A DNA stretch of 64,000 nt, from positions 6,221,001-6,285,000 of the forward strand of contig JANTQA010000036.1 in assembly GCA_027625915.1 (NCBI GenBank), read 5' to 3'. Below, piece by piece: positions 20,266 through 32,373 of this stretch; within the stretch, counting starts at the first letter, position 1; each line of letters starts with the position of its first letter. Source of the DNA: Anaeramoeba flamelloides (Eukaryota; Metamonada; Anaeramoebidae). The notes beneath the pieces are model-generated. The model saw nothing but the letters and a program-made list of their open reading frames with translations. It searched no databases and had not been told where the DNA came from. The translations under genes and the position numbers were made by a program.

Positions 20266-22275
20266 TTACTTGATGGTTGAAAAATGTATGGCATTCGAAA
20301 TGATTTTTCTGCCATCAAATTTGCTTTGCCAATAATTGTATTTGCCTTTATAGCCATAGACGTCCCCTGAGATTGGCCAAAGATTGAGATAAACAATTTT
20401 GCCCTTCTTGTTGGGGCTATAATTGTAAAAAATGAGCGGATTGCCATCTGACCATTTGGCTACGATAATTGAATAATTATTCGCCGGCTTGTTTAAATTA
20501 TTAATACCCGTTTGGCATTGGAAGTTGCTATTCTTAATGAGAGAATTTTGGTTGAACTGGATCCTATAGGAGAGCAACCCGCCATCAAATTTCTTAATGT
20601 CCTTTATTAATGGATGGTTCTTGATCAGGATCTCGCCGAGAGATGATCTTTTATCCTTTAGAACACCCTTGTTGATGGGCAGGTAGCCCTTTGTCACGAT
20701 TCTACCCATCAGTTCTGCGCCCTTATACTTTTTGGGCTTTTCAAACAGACAACGGTACGTGGACATAACTAGGCCTCCTCCATTATCGACAAATTTTGCC
20801 AGCATGTTACCAAGCTTTTTGGGATCATGGAAGGAGATAATCGATGAAAATAAAAAGATCGAATCATATTCCTTGAGGTAATTGTAATTTGGGGTGGCGA
20901 CGTTTGCAAAAAAAGTGTGCACACACCCGATATTATTGTTATAAAGAATTGATTTTTTCATATCCTCCAAGTGGCTTTCGGTTTGATCTGTGGTTATTAA
21001 TAACACTTTCGAAATATGCCTCTTCTGTGAAGGCCTTGGAAGGGCCGGTTTCTGTTTCTCATTGTTGATTTTGAAAGATGATATCACATCTTGAGAAGAA
21101 AATTGATTATTCAACAAGTTAAACTCTTCTCCTTGCTGTTGTTCTTGTGTGTGTACCTGTGTTTGCTGTTGCTGTTTCTGCTGATGGGTTTGTGTCTTCT
21201 TTTGATTTTTGGGACTTTGAACACAAGAGAGCGAGGGAATTATGTTGTTTTTATTTCCAAGTTTTTTCACCTCAATTTTTTCTGGTGCTCTAATTCTTTT
21301 CACTGGATCCCCGTTTGCAATGAAAGTGAAACCATTTCTTCCTTCGTGTGGTTTTAATAAATTATTTTGTCTGTCTGATTGAAGATTGCTTAAATATTCC
21401 AATTCAGGATAAGAATGAATATTTTGTTCACCATTGCATTCACAATTCCGAGATTCACCGATTTGATCGTTCATATGGAAACTCGATTTCTTATCGTTCG
21501 AGTGACACACGACATCAGTCTTGCTTGCAAGGAAATCTTTTGTTAATATTTGCTCAATTTCCATTTTGGTAATTGCAAAGTCTTGTTCATTACTGGTGTT
21601 TGATTGATGAAATAAATTGTTGATTGTTAAAAAAAGTGTATTAGAATCCAATTCGTTGCAATTATGATGAGAACGTTTCGAGACTATAAATTCAATCAAC
21701 CTTTTGACAATTGTACCCTTCAGAACAACAAGCTTTGTTAATTCATACATTTTTTTTAAAAATAGTGGAATCATCCCGTGCTCCAATTGGTTAAAAAAGT
21801 TTTCTTGGTGGATTAAATTGGAAAAATTGCTTTCAAAATAGCATAACAAAACACCTACAGTCTCGTGATTCTTTCTTTGGTATGAAGCCCGAAATAAGTC
21901 GATGAAATTTGTTTCTTTGACTTGGCTTTGGAACCATTTCAGGCAGATCTGATTCAGCCTTTGTAACTGGAACTTTTTGGAGCACAACAAGACATCCCAA
22001 TATAAATCAAAATTTAATTCAATTCTGTTTGTGTACAAATAATTCAGTATTACTTCAAACGATTCCAAAGTAATATCGGAGAGCGTAATCTGGACAATTT
22101 GCACTTTTGATTGCTCCCACCCGCACGGGTACAAGATCTGTTTTAAAAACTGCGATCTTAGCGACAATATCAATTTGTGAGCATACAGCTTCTTGGATTG
22201 CTTACCAACCAGAAATTCAACATTTGCTAATTCTTTGCAATTTATTAGATTTTCAAATAACTTTAATTTATTCAT
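20266..22275 (-). CDS. BTB-BACK protein fused to a GATase-like domain
   Basis: Intronless, 669 residues, ATG at 22275, TAA stop. Residues about 8-115 form a BTB/POZ domain (ANVEFLVGKQSKKLYAHKLI, then LRSQFLK and LESFEVILNYLYTNRIEL). Residues about 116-200 look like a BACK-type helical region. A polar linker follows with a Gln-rich run at 360-382. Residues about 420-669 form a flavodoxin-like domain of the class I glutamine-amidotransferase type: ISKVLLITTD, TPNYNYLKEYDSIFLFSS, LGNMLAKFVDNGGGLVMSTY, GYLPINKG, HPLIKDI and a C-terminal KKGKIVYLNLWPISG. This pattern (LG..LA.YVD.GGG) is familiar from bacterial proteins. The usual GATase nucleophile elbow (G-x-C-x-G) is absent, so I infer a binding rather than amidotransfer role. 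BTB domains dimerise and often recruit cullin-3 ligases; that could make the GATase-like part a substrate-recognition module, but this is inference. Confidence 0.85.
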   Translation of the reverse strand: MNKLKLFENLINCKELANVEFLVGKQSKKLYAHKLILSLRSQFLKQILYPCGWEQSKVQIVQITLSDITLESFEVILNYLYTNRIELNFDLYWDVLLCSKKFQLQRLNQICLKWFQSQVKETNFIDLFRASYQRKNHETVGVLLCYFESNFSNLIHQENFFNQLEHGMIPLFLKKMYELTKLVVLKGTIVKRLIEFIVSKRSHHNCNELDSNTLFLTINNLFHQSNTSNEQDFAITKMEIEQILTKDFLASKTDVVCHSNDKKSSFHMNDQIGESRNCECNGEQNIHSYPELEYLSNLQSDRQNNLLKPHEGRNGFTFIANGDPVKRIRAPEKIEVKKLGNKNNIIPSLSCVQSPKNQKKTQTHQQKQQQQTQVHTQEQQQGEEFNLLNNQFSSQDVISSFKINNEKQKPALPRPSQKRHISKVLLITTDQTESHLEDMKKSILYNNNIGCVHTFFANVATPNYNYLKEYDSIFLFSSIISFHDPKKLGNMLAKFVDNGGGLVMSTYRCLFEKPKKYKGAELMGRIVTKGYLPINKGVLKDKRSSLGEILIKNHPLIKDIKKFDGGLLSYRIQFNQNSLIKNSNFQCQTGINNLNKPANNYSIIVAKWSDGNPLIFYNYSPNKKGKIVYLNLWPISGDVYGYKGKYNYWQSKFDGRKIISNAIHFSTIK

Positions 22276-25200
22276 GCCAAGATTGATTAACTTTTGTTGT
22301 TTATTATCAAAAAAAAAAAAAAAAATTTAAAGTGAGTTAAATTAAAAAAAATTAAATTTCATTTTTGAGAAATTTTTTTTCACTTTTTTTTAACTTTACC
22401 GTTTGGGATTTGTCTCAAAACAATAAGAAAATGACATTTATTTTTTTTTATTATGTTGTATCTTTCATTATTTATATCTCTCATAACAAATTTAAAACAA
22501 ATTCATTTTCAGTATTTTCAGTTTTGTATTTTGTCAGTCTTATTTTTTGGATTGTGTACAAATGTGTCATTGACCTTTTATTTATTTGTGCAGATTTTTC
22601 TAATAATTTTTTTTTTTATTTGCTATTCAAGTCAAAAAATTTTGCAGATCTAAAAGTTAATTATTAATTTTTTTTTTGCTTTTCCCTTTTTCCTTCAAAA
22701 TTTAAAAAATCAGGTAATTAGAGAAACAAACAATACAAACTTCACGTAAATTACTTTTTATGTGTTACTGTTCTTTTTTCTATCTCGTGCCATGAATAAA
22801 TCATTTAACAAATTCCCATTTTGTTTCAATTTTTAAAATTAAATGATAAAAAGAAACAAGTTTTTTATTGAATTTCTTTGTCCTTTGATGAGAAACGAGA
22901 GTCAACAGAAGACAATATTAAATATTTATTGTTTTGAAATTTTTTACACAACTTTTTTACTTTTTTTTTAATAATTTTTTTGGTTTATTCTGTTCTGTAA
23001 ATAATCCAATTTGGAATTGTTTTGCCAATTACGAAAATTTTAATCCTGTTTTTTTTTCAGGATTGGGTGGGGAAGATTTTGAATTTGTTTACTATTATCG
23101 TTTTTTAAGACTTGATTTTAATTGTGAAACTAGATATTCAATTAGTGTCAGTCTATAATTATTGGGAATGCTTTTATTTCTAAAAGTTTTGTAGAATCTG
23201 CAAAATTTCTGGGGGAATATGTTCGTTTTTCATAATCTTCGAAAAATGATCTTTTTCTCGATTTATTGTCAAAATATTAGAATTTGTATCTTAACAATTC
23301 TTCCTAATTCTTTTTTAATATTCTTTTAAATAACCCCCTTTCTTACTCATCAATGTTCTTATCCTATTAGTTTGATTGTTTTAATTCTACATTGAGTTGA
23401 TATTTTTTTCACAAGTTACATTTTCAAATATTGTCAAAAGTAAAAAACATTGATTAGTTACACTCCTCTATTTGACTTTGGCTTTTTTTGATTCACTTTA
23501 CACTCACCACGATTGTTTTGTTGCAATAAATAAACTTACTTTTCTTGTTTTTAATTTTAAATTCCCAAAAGTTTAGTGTATCTTATTATTTATTCCTTTT
23601 TCAAATCCTTGAGTATTGAATAGTGTAGACTACAAACCATAAGTTTGACTGATCAGGAATTCCATTTAGAAAAATCTTTTCTATGTTTGCCGATTTATTA
23701 GAAGATTCCAATCACAAAATATGAACAAATTCTTTGTACTTTGGTAAAACTCATATTTAAATTGTGTTTCTTTAAATCAGTCTTTTTGATGAATAAAATT
23801 TGTGAAAGAGTTCCTGAAAAAAACAAATTGGTGTATTTCAGGAGTGTTAATGGAAAATTTTTAATGTGAAATTTTTGAAGTCACCAATGAAATGATTCCA
23901 AGAATCTAAAAACTTTTTTATTTATTTTTCTGAGGAAACAGAAAAATTCCTAAAGTTAATTAATTCCTAATAATTGTCTAAATTTTTTCTTTTTTTTAAT
24001 GAAATATCTGATCAAACAAGATTTATCAAATCAAAAAATAAAACTTTGCAAGTAGTACTTCTATCAACAACTATTTGAGGAGTCTTTATTTTCTTTGGAT
24101 TTTATAATTCTACACACTCAGTAAATGAGTTCTTGTTTGGATAAACAGGAGAGGTATTAGAATTAAATACTATGGAAAAATGTTATTCTTAGATCAACCG
24201 TATTAAATTTTATAATCACTTGGAAAAGTTGTTTTTATTTTTTTTAAAAAAGAAAAGTTTTGCAAAATTGAAAATAAGAGTATTCGAATGGCAAAATATG
24301 ACTATTTTTCGCTACATATAATGGCTGATCCTATTTTCTGTGTATCTAATTAAGAGAGTAAATTTTTTTTTGAACTTATTGAAGTGTTTCCATAATTTGG
24401 AAAAAAGACTTTTGGAAAGAAAACATATCCCTCTTTGTAAATAAGTTTACTATTTCGCTCATAGTTCATAGCAATTGTTATTGGAGAAACTGGGAAATTT
24501 TTAAACCTTATTAAAGGAATTCTCAAACAAAACGGGTTGAGTTGTTTTAGTATCTCATGAACAGCATGCGGAATTAGGTTTTGGAAAAGTTTGTCTCTTA
24601 TTAAAGATGTAATTTTGTTGTTATTTAATGGGATCTCTGAATGGCAAAACTTGGAACGTTAATTAGAAATTATTTTAAATAATATAAATCGCTTTGGAAT
24701 ATTAAATACGATCAAAGAACGAATAACTGAAAGGGGGGTTAGGGTTATGGAATAAGGTTTAGGTTGCAGAAAAAGGTCTTCAACAGATTTTTAAATCAAG
24801 GAAAAATGATATTAATTTACTGTTTCGAAATTTGGGATATGGTTGTAATAATAACAGAATTTTATTATGATTCTTTGAAAATGAACCTTTCTTGTTTCTA
24901 TCAATACGTATATAAACAGTTTGTTTCATTTGACCATCAAAAATTTTATTGATGGTAGAATTATTCTAAAGAAGGAAATTTGTGATAAAAAAAAATTTCA
25001 ACTTTTTCACAATTTTTAGAAAAAAATTTTAATCATATTTTAGTTAGAACAAAAGTTGATATTCAAGATTGACTTCTCAGTCAAACAGGAAAGGGAATTG
25101 TGATGGTAAAAAATAATACGTTCTTTTGAAGAATATATTTTTAAGTCGAGCGATGTGTAAAAAATAAATTATAATTTTTCTCAAGTCCAATGCAAAAGTT

Positions 25201-26585
25201 GGAACAAATCTTTTAAAAATCATTTCCGATTTAATGTCTATAAATTTTTTTGAGATTTTCCAACTTTTGAGAATGAGTCAAATATTTTCAAAACTGTCAA
25301 AAACAGTTTTTCTCTCTTTAATTGGAGAATAACATTATGTAGAAGAATTCGAAATAAATGATTTATTGTAAAACTATAGCCATTTACTTTTAATTTTGCT
25401 CCACATCCAGTTGGAAACTTGACACTCAAAATAAGAAAGGTGAAATTGAACTTCTTTTTCTGACAAAATTTAAATTATTAAAAAAAAAAAATTAACCTTT
25501 TACACAGAAAATTCATTTAATACCAAAAAAAAATAATAGTATCTATCTTTGACTCATAACAATAAAATTAAGAAGTTTAATAGCATCAAAAAGATAAAAA
25601 ATTCTATAAAAAAAAAAGTGTAAAAATTTCTCAATTACAAAAAAGTAATTATCAAAAAAAAAAAAAGATATTTATTATTTTTAAAATTTTTAAAGGATAA
25701 AAATTTACAATAAAAATTTCCAAGAATCCTAATTAAAAAATGGCAAAACTACATTTAGTAAAAAAATTAATTAGATACAAAATTTTAATAAAAAATAAAA
25801 AATTTTAAGAGGATCTCTATTGACAAAAAATTCCCTCATACAACTCAAAAAGTTACAAAGATTTTTCACATTCTCAAATCACTTTTTGAAAAAAAAAACC
25901 AACTTGTTTCTGATTTTATATTTCCAAAATTTTAACTTTCAACAATATGACATAAATTGTGATCTTTAGTATAAAAACAATTTAATTCAATAGAAAAAAT
26001 CAGTGGTTATTTTCTAACCCTCTACATTTGATAGAGCTTGGATTTTAAAGGTTCATTTCTATGATAAGAACAGATTTCAAAATTACATAAAAATGCAAAT
26101 CAAAATCTTTGATATCTCAAAATGTGCCAAAGAAAGGATTCAAAACCAATACAGTTATAATCAAAATTATTATTGATAATCATTCAAATTGGAAATTGTT
26201 ATGTTTATTCTTTATTGCTTTTTTCGAAAAATATCCTGGTTTTTTATTGTTTGATTTTTGGAGATTAATCTTACAACACACATTAATTTTTTAAAAAAGT
26301 AGGAGTTATCAAGACAAATTAAAATAATTTTTTTTTTTTTTTTACATTTTTTAGAAAATTTTTACTCGGAAATGAATCTACCCTTTAAAAAAAGAGATGT
26401 TCAATAGAAGATTTTTCAAAAAGTTAAAGATTCAACCTTTATTAAGTGGCACTTCTAACCTTCCAATTGACGTGATGTAAGCAAAATAGTTTGGCACTCT
26501 TAAAAGAATTTATATTGAACCTTGCAAATATCGATATAACACCTGTATAGAGTATGAAACTTGGTATTTTAAAGTAAAAGAGTGT
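22276..26585. other. Long spacer with faint coding relics
   Basis: Mostly AT-rich spacer. The stretch 24300-25100 is less AT-rich and carries short protein-like pieces on the plus strand (for example ILNTIKERITERGVRVM at about 24690-24750 and FIDGRIILKKEICDKKKFQL at about 24940-25000) broken by many stops. A minus-strand frame at 25429-25238 (KFPTGCGAKLKVNGYSFTIN) is equally unassigned. I could not join them or name a family. The promoter of the BTB gene should lie at the left edge, where a T-rich tract precedes its start codon. Confidence 0.35.
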
Positions 26586-26600
26586 CCCCCCCCCCCCCCC
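26586..26600 (+). repeat. Run of 15 cytosines
   Basis: An uninterrupted C15 homopolymer, while poly(A/T) is the norm everywhere else. It immediately precedes an R4 repeat copy. Confidence 0.95.
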
Positions 26601-27000
26601 TTGTTCCAAGAGAACATTTCAATCACAACATAATAGGATACCCAAGGTCAAATTAATTTTGGAGAAACATTCATGGATTGTAAAGTAAAATTTGAAATTC
26701 AGAATTGAATTTGTTCATAATTTTGGATAATTATTTCTCAATTTTTATTTTGATTTTTTTTTATTTGATCGTTAAATTTAAACAAAAATTGTCCATATTT
26801 TTTGAAAACAAATTTTAAAATTTGATCCTTCATTTTCAGAATTTTTTTTTTAATAGTAGTACTTTAAGAAATTAATATCGTATTTAATTTATTGTTTATT
26901 TCCCATTTCTTTGATCATTTAATGTTAAGGTCTTCTCTGAAAAAAGAAATGTTTTTTAATTCTGAAAGACGTGACTTAAGAAGTTTGCACATATTATTTT
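26601..27000 (+). repeat. R4 dispersed repeat, copy b
   Basis: Blocks TTGTTCCAAGAGAACATTTC, AATTTGATCCTTCATTTTCA, AATAGTAGTACTTTAAGAAA and TTTGATCATTTAATGTTAAG parallel those at 9722-10150 and 36345-36770 in the same order and orientation. Confidence 0.55.
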
Positions 27001-27559
27001 AACAACAATGATTTAATTTATCTTTAATTTGATAACTTTTAAAACATTTTAATTTACTAATTTATAATATTTTAATCCTTACAGAACTTAAAATCGAGAT
27101 AGAAAGAAAGGAAAAAATCAGAATTTTGTTTTGAAATAAGTAAAATATTGTAAAAACAAAATTGAAAAAGTAACTTGGACAAAACTTTTACTTTAATTAC
27201 CCCCTTTTAATTGAATAATAAAGTTTTTTCAAGACATAATCAGCATTCGAGTTCTTAAAAATTTGAAGACAATAGTTTTTATTATTAATCAATAGTACAA
27301 TTCTCATATATCTAATATTACAAAAAAAAAAAAGGATTTTTTTTGTCTAAAACCATTTTTTTAAAATTTTAAAATAGAAAATGAGTTTATTTCAACTTTA
27401 GGATATTTATGTTAAAATATAATAAATAAAAGTTCTAAAAAGAATTTACTTCTCGAATAAAAATAAAATATATAGAAAAAAAAAATTCCTTTGATAAATA
27501 TTTAGCCCAGTTTTCAATATTCAAAAGAATTGAGTAAAATCTCTAATTAAACTTGTTCA

Positions 27560-28000
27560 TTTAAAAAGCGGGAAAACCTATCAGAAGTGTCCGTAGAGTG
27601 CCTAGCTTTTTTTTGATTTGAGAAATTAAAAGAAAATTGCTTAATTTTTCTTTTTATTTCTCAAATTAAAAAAAATCCAGTGGCGGTTTTCTAGAATTTA
27701 AAATTAGAAAGTAAAAACTATAAATTTGACTCTATCCTTTTAAAGTCTGGAAAACCTAACAAAATGTGTCAATCAAGTACATTAAAGTGTTTTAGAATAC
27801 CTTCGAGTGCTTATTTTTTATTTTAATTTCAGAAATTAAAAAAAAATTTAATAATTTTTCTTCTAAATTCAGGAAAAGTAAAAAAACTTTACCTTGTTTT
27901 TCCAGAATTCAAAAGAATAGAGTAAAATCAGAGTTTTAATTCCATTATTTAGAATTCTAGAAAAGACAAAAGGATGAATTTTTCTTTTCTTGTTTTTTTT
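27560..28000. repeat. Fold-back repeat cluster FB-2
   Basis: Contains palindromic units, the clearest around 27617-27672 where GATTTGAGAAATTAAAAGAA is answered by TCTTTTTATTTCTCAAATT. GTGTCCGTAGAGTGCCTAGC and GGAAAACCTAACAAAATG link it to the other FB clusters. Confidence 0.5.
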
Positions 28001-28221
28001 TTTTCAAAAATTTATCAATTTTCTAATCAAAAAAAAAATTAATAAAAATCTTCCTGACAATTTTTTGATGCTATCGGTTTTATATGTAAAATAAATTGAT
28101 TTTTACACATAAAAAAAAAACTAACAAAAACCTAATGTTAATTTTTTTTTTTAATTGGAAAGAATTATACAAAATTAAAGATTTTACCATATCATTGTAA
28201 TTAAAAAAAAAAAACAACAAC

Positions 28222-28760
28222 TAAACCCCAATTCAAAATTTTTAACACACCAAAATTCAATTTGTGAAGAAAAAAACTTATATAATCAATTCAAGAAGAT
28301 TTACCAAATTAGAACCATTCACTAATTGAAATGTTAACACTTCTTGATAAATTACAATACTCACACAACAATAAATAAATAATTATCAATACAAATAAAT
28401 CAAGGGTGTGTTAAAAATTTTGGAGAGAGCAAAACAAAAAAATACATTAGTAAATTTGTTTAAATTCTATTAGGATTATTGATTGATCAAAGGTTAGATA
28501 CTACCAACTAATTTTATTTGAGTTCTTCTATTTTTGAACAACTCAACTTTAACCATAATATCAATTGTTCATAAAAATTTTGATCCAACGAAACAAATTA
28601 CGTAATTCAAACAATGAAATGAAGACAAAAAAAACTAAAAGATGAAAAAATGATTTTCAAATTTTAAAAAAATCAAAATTATCTCCAATTTCAATGAAAT
28701 TGTATTATTGTGATTGTTTGGAACGTTTTAGCTGTGTGGAAAATTTTGAATTTTAGTTTA
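28222..28760. mobile_element. M1 element, copy A (539 bp)
   Basis: Ends TAAACCCCAATTCAAAATTT and, inverse, TAAACTAAAATTCAAAATTT; about 28-bp imperfect terminal inverted repeats with TA at each edge. The copy at 50867-51405 is its reverse complement, the same length to the base and nearly identical throughout, so both moved or were duplicated recently. There is no open frame, so this is a MITE. TA target and end structure suggest Tc1/mariner mobilisation. It lies about 500 bp downstream of the RBR ligase stop codon. Confidence 0.85.
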
Positions 28761-29262
28761 TTTCAAGAAATAAATTTCCTCAATCTAAATAAATAAATAA
28801 AAAATAATATTTGTTTATAACACTATTATTTCTTTTCAACGATATTACATCGTACCAATTTTAATTAAAACTTTCATCATGTTCTACGATTTTATTTTTC
28901 AGATTCATATATATATTAATGTTAAAAAATGTGTTTTTAAATTGTTTTATTTTTTTTAGAAAATTTATCATTCACTTTCAAAAATAAAAAATTTGAAATA
29001 TAAACTGACAGTTTTATAATTTTAATTTTCTTTATTTTACCAAAAAGTGTTATTTTACTTTGAAAAAGAAAGTAAGTGGAAAAAAACTAAAATGAAAAAA
29101 AAAAATATAAAATAAAAACCATATTTTTAAAAAAATTCTTGAAAAAATGATATAGAAATTGTAAAAATAAAAATAAAAAAAGAGATATTATACTCTTAAT
29201 ATTAATATTACAGTTAAACAACAACAATTCCAAACCATTTCATTAATATTCCATTTCATCAA

Positions 29263-32200
29263 TTAAATAATAAAATCCTTTTCTATATAATATTGTGAAA
29301 GTTGAGCTTTTAATTTGATAGAAGTTTCCCAAATTTTTTTGATCTTTTTACTCTTTTCATCTAATTGTTTTTTTAATTGTTCAACAATTATTTGGATTGC
29401 TTGTGTTTTTTTATTTATAAAAGTTAAAAAGTTTTCATTTGGTTTATTTTCATATTGGGTAATAACAACCCATTTCAAGAATGCCAACCCAAAGATATAA
29501 TTTTCTATTGAAACCTTCAACATTTCCGAGCTATTCAATATAATTAAAGGCTTTATTGTGAGGGCACTTAATTTATAAACAATTTTCTTTTGTTTTGTGA
29601 CATTGCTTTCCAGTGATTGCTTTTGCAAAAGTTCGTTTAACTGGGTTTTAGCCTTTATTAAATCAGGATCATATAATTCAAATTGAGATATTGGGCCGAC
29701 CATGTACTCTTTGAGTTCTTTTATATGCTTTTTCATTTTTGTTTCATACTCGAACTGTGTAAATTTCCGACATGTATTGTAGGATGAATGTCCTTCCCAT
29801 TTCTTTAAGCATACCCAACAAAATTCATATCCACAACCTTGAAGGTTCTTCCTACAAGTCATATGATTACACCCTCCATTTTTTTCAATGACCTTGCTAC
29901 ATTCCGGGCATCGTTTGGTATTTTTAATTAGCCAATTTGATGAATTAGAATATAAACTTTTTCTTAACTCCCAATTTTCGACTTCTTTACAAGTAGCTGG
30001 CGAGTGGGATATATTTCCACAATCAAAACAAAATATATGCCCACATTCACAACATGCATCTGTACCGAATATTATATTTTTCCGACTGACTATTTTTTCA
30101 CAAGTTGACAAGGGACAAAGTGTGTAATCTTTATTATACCGATAAAAAGATTTTAACTTCCTTAATCTTTTTATTAATGAGAAAATATAAGTAATATGAG
30201 AATTAAATGTTTGGAATTTAATTATAGGCTATTTCCAAAAAAAGTATTTAAATTTTGTTTTTAAAATATTTTCATTTCTCTCTATTTGAAGATTATTATT
30301 TTTAAGAATATAATTGTTATTTTTCATAAATTATTTGGTTCTACATAAAAATCCAATTTCTTTATTTTTCAATATGATATTATAGCGTTCCAACGATCTC
30401 GTGAAATCTATATTCAACAGTAAAATTCATTTTCTTTATCATACTTGACTTTTTATGACTGGATTTTATGGTTATGTGATAGGTATCACAAACTGTAACA
30501 TTTTAGAATAAAAATTTCCCATATAGAAAATATTAAAATTTGAATTTTTGACTACAAACTTTCGGAATGATCAATAATTTGGAAAAATTTTCAGGTTTTT
30601 AGTGGATCCTTAATTTCTCAAGAACTTTAAAATCAAAAGGCAAGACCATTTTTAAGAAACCATTAAATTAGATCTGAGATCTTTGGAAACTTTATTTTTG
30701 GATTTTCGAATTTTGTTTCCATATACAACAAGATTTTTTTCAGTTTTCTTTCAAATAAGAAATTTTTTTAAAAAAACCACTGTCAAACCATAAAATATTG
30801 ATGATAGCGTATGACTGAAGATTTTATATATATATTTAACTGAGACAAAAAGTCTATTTCTATGTCTGTCAAATTTCACAGTAGGTTTGGAACGGCTGTA
30901 TTATAAATAAAATATCTTGTAGTTTTTAATAAAAATTTTAATCTGATATTTTGTAAGGGTGAAAATTGATAATTTTTTTTTTTTCTTTTTGATCTTTAAA
31001 TTTTTTTTCCAAAGAGTTTTCATTTCGATAAAATTTTGAATCTTATAAAAAAATTATAACTATATTTTATTTTTTAAAAAATATTTCAAGGCGTAAAATA
31101 TTACCCATCTTTTTCTTAAAATTTCATCAGTCTCTTTTTCTACCAAAAAGGTGCTGGTTTTTTTTTTTTTTTAATTTTATCGAAGTATTTTGATTAAAAT
31201 ATTTTGAAATAAAAATAATAAATCTTGATTTAAAAAGTATTAATATTTTCCTTAATTTTTTATATTATCAATCAAGAAATAGAACTAGCAACAAAGAGAA
31301 TTTAAATATCGACGGTTAAATAATAATAATAAGAAAAATTAACAGTTTTATTTTTTTTTTCAAAAGTCTTTGTTTTGGAAATAGAATTACCTACCCCAAC
31401 TTAGATTTAAGTTTATATAACGATATTTTTCAAATAAACCAATATCCAAATTTTGATTTTTAAAAAAGGATACAGTTAAAAAATAATCAATTATTGCCTT
31501 GTAATTAAATTTCACAATAAAAAAAATTAAAACAAATCTTCGAAAGAATTAACTTACTTTAATAGATATAAAATCTCTGGAGTTATTAATTTAAGAAGAA
31601 AGTTGTTAGTAACTCTTCGTGTACATTTGTATCCCATGCATTGGATGTTATTACAATTCCCGTTATTAATTTCGACATGGATATATCTTTCCCAACAATT
31701 ACTACAATATAAATGTGAACATTTTAAAGAATATCTAGATTTTTTAGATATTTTTTTTTCGCATATTTGGCATTTTTGTGTTGACTTTGAGTTTAAGTGT
31801 TCAGTGTCATCCACTGTTTACAATTTATTTATAAGAAAGAAATGGAAAGGAATTGTGTTATAATAAAAAAAAAATCACAAATATGGAAGAAAAGAACAAA
31901 ATTGAAAATCTTTTACAATCTTCTATGTAGAGCTGAATTTCTTTTAAGACCTTTTCTTTTGATAACTGAAGAATTTCATTGATTAATTGGGTATCGCCAT
32001 GATAATAATGATAAATATTTTCCATAATTTCAAAAGATATCTCTTCTGTTGTCAGTTTATTGATCTCTTTAATGTACCTTTGATAACTGTTCAGCTATTA
32101 AAGGAGAAACACGAGTTAAAACAGTTTAAACAAATTTAGGGTCTCAATGTTCTCATTAAAATTAGTGAAAAGTTATTTCAAAATCTAACCAAAACTTACT

Positions 32201-32373
32201 TTTGAATTTTCTTTCATTCGTTGATAGAGTATCTGAAAGAATTGATCTTGCAAATATTTTTGATCCAATTTCTTTTCACTTTCGTTGACAGTCAAATAAT
32301 CATCTAAATCTTGTAGTTTGATAAACTTTGTTTCTTTTTCAGTAATTTGCTTCTTTTTTTGTAACTTTATCAT
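29263..32373 (-). CDS. RING-IBR-RING (Ariadne-type) E3 ubiquitin ligase
   Basis: Four exons: 32373-32200, 32094-31917, 31813-31558 and about 30160-29263, with GTAAGT, GTAAAA and GTAAGT donors and TAATAG, AAACAG and TTAAG acceptors. Phases match at every join, giving 501 residues. RING1 (residues about 131-185) reads CQICEKKISKKSRYSLKCSH, LYCSNCWERYI, CMGYKC. The IBR follows (YTLCPLSTCEK, ACCECGHIFCFDCG, HSPATC). RING2 reads CPECSKVIEKNGGCNHMTCR, CGYEFCWVC; the GGC cysteine is the expected thioester residue that takes ubiquitin from the E2. The C-terminal 150 residues are helical, in the place of the Ariadne domain but poorly conserved. The N-terminal 120 residues are helical and unassigned. 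Splicing is essential: exon 3 and exon 4 separately look like partial ORFs. An alternative acceptor 6 bp upstream (30166) is also in phase and would add two residues. Intron 3 (about 1.4 kb) contains an M6 element. Confidence 0.85.
30223..31110. mobile_element. M6 element, copy c, with an internal insertion
   Basis: The left end TAGGCTATTTCCAAAAAAAG matches M6. The sequence at 30900-31080 (AATCTGATATTTTGTAAGGG, TTTTTGATC, TTTTCAT) matches the middle of the M6 copy at 53637. About 500-600 bp of unrelated sequence separate the two matching parts. The whole lies in intron 3 of the RBR ligase gene. Confidence 0.35.

Noticed and set aside
22365-22667. 100-codon hydrophobic frame upstream of the BTB gene
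   Set aside because: Phe/Ile/Leu/Asn composition expected from T-rich DNA, no domain, and it overlaps the BTB gene's presumed promoter region.
24720-24765. Telomere-like GGGTTAGGG motif
   Set aside because: A single short GGGGGGTTAGGGTTATGG occurrence, not a tandem array.
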